A DNA stretch of 64,000 bases from NCBI GenBank assembly GCA_024803745.1, contig JANJXV010000154.1, positions 248,001-312,000 of the forward strand, read 5' to 3'. The notes beneath the pieces were generated by a model. It searched no databases, was not told the origin of the DNA, and saw only the letters and a list, made by a program, of their open reading frames with translations. Shown here piece after piece: positions 58,138 through 64,000 of the stretch. Position 1 is the stretch's first letter, and each line of letters begins with the position of its first letter. Position numbers and translations under genes: made by a program. Origin of the DNA: Megascapheus bottae. Its lineage: Eukaryota; Chordata; Mammalia; Rodentia; Geomyidae.

Positions 58138-61100
58138 CTATGCTATGGTGAATAGTGCTGCAATGAACATTGTTGTGCTAGTGGGTTTAGTAGGCCCTTG
58201 TTTCTGGATTGTTGGGTAAATGCCAAGTACTTGAATTGCTGGGTCATAGGGGAGTTGTATGTTTAGCGTTTTGAGGCACTGCAGCACTGCTTTCCATAGT
58301 GGTTGAACGAGTTTGCACTCCCACCAACAGTGTAGTAATGATCCCTCCTGACCACATCCCCTCCAGCATCTGTTGTCATTCGTTTTCCTGATCCTGGCCA
58401 TTCTAACTGGAGTTAGGTGGAATCTTAGACTTGTTTTGATTTGCATTTCTTTTATGACCAGAGATGTTGAGCATTTCTTCATGTGTCTATAGGCCATTTT
58501 TGTTTCTTCTTCAGAGAAGACTCTCTTTAAGTCTTTGGCCCATTTTGTAATGGGATGGGTGTTACTTTGGAAGTTAGTTTTGGAGTGATTCAATTTTTTG
58601 AGTTGTTGATATATTTTAGATATGAGGCCTTGTTCCGTTGTTTGGGTGGTGAAGATCTTCTCCCACTCTGTAGGCTTCCTGATTAGTTTACTAGCTATAT
58701 CCGTTGCCATACAAAAGCTCTGCAGTTTAATGCAGTCCCACTTATCCTTCCTTTCTCGGATTTGTTGTGATTCTTGGTCCTTATTAAGAAAGTTTCGACC
58801 TGTGCCAAGGAGGCCTAGTGTATCTCCTATTCCTTCCTGTAAACTTTTCAGTGTGTCAGCTTTTACCTCCACGTCTTTGATCCATTTGGAGTTAATTCTA
58901 GTGCAAGGGGACAAAGAAGGATCCAACTTTAGTTTTCTGCAGGTGTTTAACCAGTTCTGCCAGCACAACTTGTTGAAGAGGCTATCTTTCTTCCATTCTA
59001 CTTTTTTGGCTCCCTGGTCAAAGATTAGGTGGCCATAGGTCTGTGGTTTAATATCTGGGTCCGCAGTTCTACTCCATTGGACTTCAGGCCTGTTCTTGTG
59101 CCAGTACCAAGCTGTTTTGAGAATTATAGCTCTGTAATAGAGCCTTAAGTTTGGAATTGAAATTCCTCCAGCGCTGTTCTTTCTGCTAAGAAGTGTTTTT
59201 GCTATACGGGGTCTTTTATTATTCCATATGAAATTTTGAATTGCCTCTTCTATGTCTTTAAAGAATGACATTGGGATGTTGATGGGTATTACATTGAATT
59301 TGTAGATAGCCCTTGGCAAGATTGTCATTTTCACAATGTTGATTCTTCCAATCCAGGAGCATGGGAGGTTTTTCCATTTCCTTAGTTCTGCTTTAATTTC
59401 CTTTTTTAGGGTTTTAAAGTTTTCATCTAAACGGCCCTTTACATTCTTAGTTAAGCTAATTGCTAGGTACTTTATTTTCTTTGAGGCTATTGTGAAAGGA
59501 TTTTCTTTCCTGATTATTGCCTCGTTCCTCTCAGTGTTGGCGTAAAGTAAGGCAGTTGATTTGTGAGTGTTGATTTTATGGCCTGCTACCCTTCCAAAGC
59601 TTTGAATCAGCTCACGGAGCTTGGGAGTAGAGTCTATAGGATTCTTTAAATACAGAATCATGTCATCTGCAAAGAGGGATAGTTTTATTTCCTCTTTCCC
59701 TACGTGGATCCCCTTTATGCTTGCTTCTTGCCATATTGCACTGCCTAGGAATTCTAGTACTATGTTAAAAAGGAGTGGAGAGAGTGGGCATCCTTGTCTC
59801 GTTCCTGATTTTAGAGGGAATGGCTTTAGATTTTCACCATTAAGTATAATACTAGCAGTGGGTTTCTCATACACAGCCTTTATTACATTCAGAAATGTTC
59901 CATGGATTCCTAGTTTCTCCACATCTTTTAACATAAAGGGGTTTTGGATCTTGTCAAATGCCTTTTCCGCATCTATTGAGACAATCATGTGATTTTATCG
60001 CTGCTCCTGTTGATGTGTTGAATTATATTAATTGATTTGTGTATGTTGAACCAGCTTTGCCTCCCTGTGATGAATCCAGTTTGATCATAGTGCATATTTT
60101 TTTTGATGAGTTGTTGTAGACGGTTGGCCAGTATTTTGTTGAGAAGTTTTGCATCGAGGTTCATCAAAGAAATGGGTCTATAGATCTCTTTCTTTGATGA
60201 ATCTCTGTCTGGTTTGGGGATGAGGGATATACTGGCTTCACAGAATCAGTTTAGTAAAGGACCTTCATTTTCAATTTCGTTGAAGAGCTTGAGGAGTATT
60301 GGTGTGAGCTCTGCTTTGAAGACCTTATAGAATTCAGCTGTGAATCCATCTGGCCCTGGGCTCTTTTTAAGTGGAAGTTGTCTAATTTCCATTTCTATTT
60401 CAGAGCTTGAAATAGGCCTGTGGAGTTGGGTTAGCTCTTCTTGGTTCAGTGTGTGTATGTTAATATTGTCTAGGAATTCATCCATTTCTTCTAGATTCTC
60501 AAATTTGTTGGCGTAAAGGTTTGAGAAGTATTCCCTCATGATATTCTGGATCTTGGTAATTTCTGTCGTGATATTACCATTTTCATCTGCGATTTTGTTT
60601 ATTTCGATATGCTCTCTTCATTTTTGGTAAGATTTGCTAAGGGCTTGTCAATTTTGTTAATTCTTTCAAGAACCAACTCCTTGTTTTGTTGATTCTTTCT
60701 ATAGTTTTTTTATTCCAAATCATTTAATTCTGCTTTGATTTTAATAAACCCTAATGGGTTTAGGGTTGGTTTGTTGCTCTTTTTCCAGGAGGTTAAGGTG
60801 AGACATTAACTAGTTGGTTTGCCATTTTTCCAACTTGCTGTTGTAGGCACTCCGCGCTATAAATTTTCCTCTGAGTACTGCCTTTGTTGTGTCCCTAAGG
60901 AGTTGATATTTGTGTGCTCCTTATCGTTAAATTTCATAAACAGTTGGATATCTGTTCTGATCTCTTCGATTACCCATTGTTTTTGATTCAACAATGTGTG
61001 GTTCAGTCTCCATGAGTTACAGGGTTTTCTTTGGTGGAGATGTGTTCAGCTCCAATTTGATGCCTTTATGGTCTGAGAGTGTGCATGGAATAATTTCAGT

Positions 61101-61709
61101 GTTTCTGAATCTGTCCAGGTTTGCTTTATGGCCTAAGATGTGGTCTATTTTGGAAAATGTTCCATGTGCTGCTGAGAAAAACGTATATTGTGGTGTTACT
61201 GGGTGGAATATTCTGCAGATGTCTGTTAGATCTAGTTGGTCTATATAGTTGTTCAGTTCTAAGGTTTCTCTGTTGAGTTTTTGCCTTGTTGATCTGTCCA
61301 TAGGTGAGAGTGGTGTGTTAAACTCACCAACAATCACTGTGTTTCGATCTATGTATGGTTTCAGTGTAAGTAAAGTTTGCTTGATGAAGTTTGGAGCTCC
61401 GGGATTGGGTGTGTAAATATTTAGGATTGTTATGTCTTCCGGGAGGAAAGATCCCTTTAGTAGTATGTAGTAACCTTCTTTGTCTTTTCTTACTAATTTT
61501 AGTTTGAAGTCGATTGTATCTGATATGAGGATGGCAACTCTAGCCTGTTTATGGGGGCAGTTAGCTTGATAGAGTTTATTCCAAACTCTCACTTTCAAAA
61601 GATGATTGTTTTTGGGTAAGATGTGTCTCTCGAAGTCAGCAGAACGATGGCTCTTGCTTTTTGATCCAACTAGACAACCTATGCCGTTTAATTGGAGAGT
61701 TAAGTCCAT
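58138..61709 (-). pseudogene. L1 ORF2, broken (array unit 2)
   Basis: The largest open piece (58,138-59,988, 616 codons) runs from [14 protein letters not shown] through the catalytic [12 protein letters not shown] to the C-terminal LPYDPAIQVLGIYP. Upstream pieces are 59,985-60,167 (QTGFITGRQ), 60,246-60,539 and 61,017-61,709 (endonuclease, MDLTLQLNGIG ... GEFNTPLS ... SKIDHILGHK). Separated by a one-base loss, a stop and further frame changes, so no full ORF2p is encoded. Confidence 0.93.
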
Positions 61710-61987
61710 TGATATTGAGAGTTAGGATTGAGAGATATTTATTAGTTCCTACCATTTTTAAAAGCTTTTAGTAGGGCCTGTGTCTTGACAGTTCTTGTGG
61801 TCCTTAGATGGTATGCTGTTTAGGTGCCATTTCTTTCCCTATATTGCATTTATTTTGGTTTTCTATGTATAGAGCATCTTTGAGAATTCTCTGTAGTGTT
61901 GGTTTTGTTTCGACATATTGTTGCAGCTTTTCCCTGGGAATGGAATGTTTTTATTTTTCCCTCAGTTATGAATGAGAGCTTAGCTGG

Positions 61988-62988
61988 CTACAGTATTCTT
62001 GGTTGGTAGTTATTTGATTTAAGGGCATGACATATATGCTTCCAGTCACTTCGTGCTTGCATGGTCTCTGCTGAGAAATCTGGGGTTATTCTGATTGGTT
62101 TGCCTTTGTAGGTTACTGATCCCTTTTCCCTGGCTGCCTTTAGGATCTTTCCTTTCGTTTCTATTGATCCAGTTCGGATCACAATGTGGCGGTGGGATGT
62201 TCTTTTCTGGTCAGGTCTGTTTGGGGTTCTAAAAGCTTCTCGTATCTGGATGGGCCTGCCCTTCTGGATATTTGGGAAATTCTCTGAGATGATTCCCTGA
62301 AGTATATTTCCAATACCATTGACCTCTTTCTCCACGCCCTCCTCAGTACCAACTAGCCTTAAATTAGGCTTCCTAATTGTATCTTGGACCTCCTGAAGCG
62401 CTCTCTCATATTTCCTAGATTTGGATTGACTCATTTTCTGTTCTTTATAATACCTAAATTATCTTCAGCCACGGAAATTCTCTCCTCTGCAATATCTAAC
62501 CTGCTATCAAAGCTATCTACTTTATTTTTCATCTCCCTTGCTTCTAATTGCTCACTTTTGATGCCTTGCATCCCTTGTTTTAGATCATGTATGGATTTCT
62601 TTATCTCCTTGATTTCCTTTTGAGTGGTTAGCTCAGTAGCTTTATTTTCTTTGGACATTTGCTGGAGTTTGGTCACGTTTTTATTTGTGGATTCTTTGAA
62701 TTCATCCATCTTTCTTTGAAAAACCTTTATTATGGCCTCCTTTATGGCTTCTTCTTTTTCACTTATCACCTTGTTTTTGCTTTCCTCTTGTTCAGGTCTG
62801 GCTTCCTCCATTATCTCTTTCTTTATATTTTCACATTTTTCATTAATGATGTTTATCAATTGCATTTGTGTAGCAATTGGAAGACTCTCCTCTAGGTTTG
62901 CCAGTGACTCTTCCATTGTCTGTTTACATTGGGTGGGGGATGTTGTTTCTTGATTTGACATTTTTCTTGAGTTTCTTGTTCTGCCCAT
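61988..62988 (-). pseudogene. L1 ORF1 split by a stop (array unit 2)
   Basis: N-terminal half 62,431-62,988 and C-terminal half 61,988-62,434, with the same TGA and the same four-base overlap as unit 1. Confidence 0.93.
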
Positions 62989-63548
62989 TTGAAAATGGGA
63001 GCAAGATTACTACTAAATACGATTATAGTTTTTCAGATATAACCAACCTAGACCTCTGTAGCTGGCAGACACTAGATGTTCACAAGTTTTGATTGGTATT
63101 ATCACTCTTTCTTTTTGTGCACTTACAGACCAGCCTAATACAACCACTGATAAGCGATTTATACCCAAAACAATAAGCCTCTCAATCCAATCTCTATTGT
63201 CTTTAAGTCCCTCTGAGCCTAGAGAATAATTAACCACCTACATATACAATATTGCTCAACAGCCCTCAAGTGTAGATCCGTGCAGTATAAGGGTTGAAAG
63301 ACGAGCAGAGGTCCAGAGATAGAAAAAAAGAATGAGAGAGGTCAGGGGAGGTGCAAGAGGATTAACGTAGGAGTGTAAGAATATTGTAGTAAAGAAAAAA
63401 AGTTATAGCATAAGGATAACTGACCTAAGTTGGTAAGTAGGTAGCATATTTGAGTACAAAGTTTGGAAAGTATTAGAATAAAACTTATGTGTTGCTGCAT
63501 GACTAGCTCTTAGCCCAACCAGTGGCCTCACAGTGGACCATGGGATGG

Positions 63549-64000
63549 ATCTGTTTTTCTTGTCTACGTTGAGGGAAAGGAGTATTTCACAAGATGCAGA
63601 AGCGAAGATTTCAAAAGCAAATGCTGTGAGTGAATTAGCTCGTAAAAAGCATTTTTATTTTCTTTTATCTTTCTGCCAGTCTTGGGGCTTGAATTCAGGG
63701 CCTGAGCACTGTCCTCGGGTTTTCTCAAGTCTAGCCCTCTGCCACTTGAGCCACAGTGCTACATCTAGATTTTCTATCTATGTGGTACTGAGCACTCAAA
63801 CCCAGATCTTCATGGATGCTAGGCAAGCACTCTACCACTATGCCAAACTCTCAACCCTGACATAGTAATTATAAAGTCATCATCATCATCATCATATCCA
63901 AATATCCTTTCTCCTACAAAGAATGAACACTTAACTGTGTCTAATGCTTTTTTTTTAATTTCACTAATTCTTCTGTGTTTTTCCCTCTTGCATTTTTTAC
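63549..64000 (+). repeat. Segment S3, cut by window end
   Basis: Start of a fourth forward S (7,408 bases after S2), including its ID-dimer SINE at about 63,663-63,860 (-) and a (TCA)n run. The array continues beyond the window. Confidence 0.92.

Larger units (their letters stand above)
57508..63548 (-). mobile_element. Near full-length L1, array unit 2
   Basis: About 6.04 kb, the same layout as unit 1 with a period of 7,408-7,420 bases. ORF2 about 58,138-61,709, ORF1 61,988-62,988, 5'UTR 62,989-63,548. It shares the ORF1 TGA (62,431-62,433), the ORF2 one-base loss near 59,986, the ORF2 stop near 60,246 and GEFNTPLS with unit 1. Confidence 0.95.

Noticed and set aside
58622..59992. Plus-strand frames up to 138 codons opposite L1 ORF2
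   Set aside because: Antisense shadows of ORF2; no independent evidence.
50093..63548. The array L1s as potentially active elements
   Set aside because: Stops and frameshifts in ORF1 and ORF2 plus a changed endonuclease metal-site residue.

Overview
This window reads as a repeat-rich mammalian nuclear genome. Dispersed elements fill most of it, introns have GT-AG borders, and there are no operons, ribosome binding sites or CRISPR arrays. The SINEs point to a rodent. One family joins a 7SL/B1-like head to an ID-like tail; the other is an ID-type (tRNA-Ala-like) dimer. An ID-dimer of this kind is reported as IDL-Geo and as restricted to Geomyoidea (kangaroo rats, pocket mice, pocket gophers). 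A geomyoid is therefore my best guess, but it is inferred from memory of the family and was not searched.

Layout. (1) Positions 1-19,611 (copy A) and 34,119-52,376 (copy B) are a direct segmental duplication of about 18-19 kb; by eye they differ at about 12 positions in their first 800 bases. Each copy holds an unrecognised flank, a twin-primed L1 fragment, a minus-strand KRAB/C2H2 zinc-finger gene with KRAB-A, KRAB-B and finger exons, many SINEs, a 3'-truncated L1, a 1.37-kb segment called S here, and another L1. (2) Positions 19,612-34,118 separate the copies. They hold SINE clusters, old L1 3' ends, an unrecognised pseudogene-like minus-strand coding relic (29,139-30,510) and a diverged inverted copy of S (31,577-32,945). 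(3) From 47,694 to the end, copy B expands into a tandem array L1a'-S1-L1-S2-L1-S3 with a period of about 7.4 kb, running off the window edge.

How the parts relate. The only host gene recognised is the KRAB zinc-finger gene, and its two copies are broken in complementary ways. Copy A keeps an intact KRAB box but has a frameshift among its fingers. Copy B keeps a longer open finger array but has a stop codon in the KRAB box. Both share a frame break between linker and fingers, so neither is predicted to make a full KRAB-finger protein. The near full-length L1s of the array share the same disabling lesions, so the array grew by DNA duplication and not by repeated retrotransposition. The inverted S lacks flanking L1s and records what the site looked like without them.
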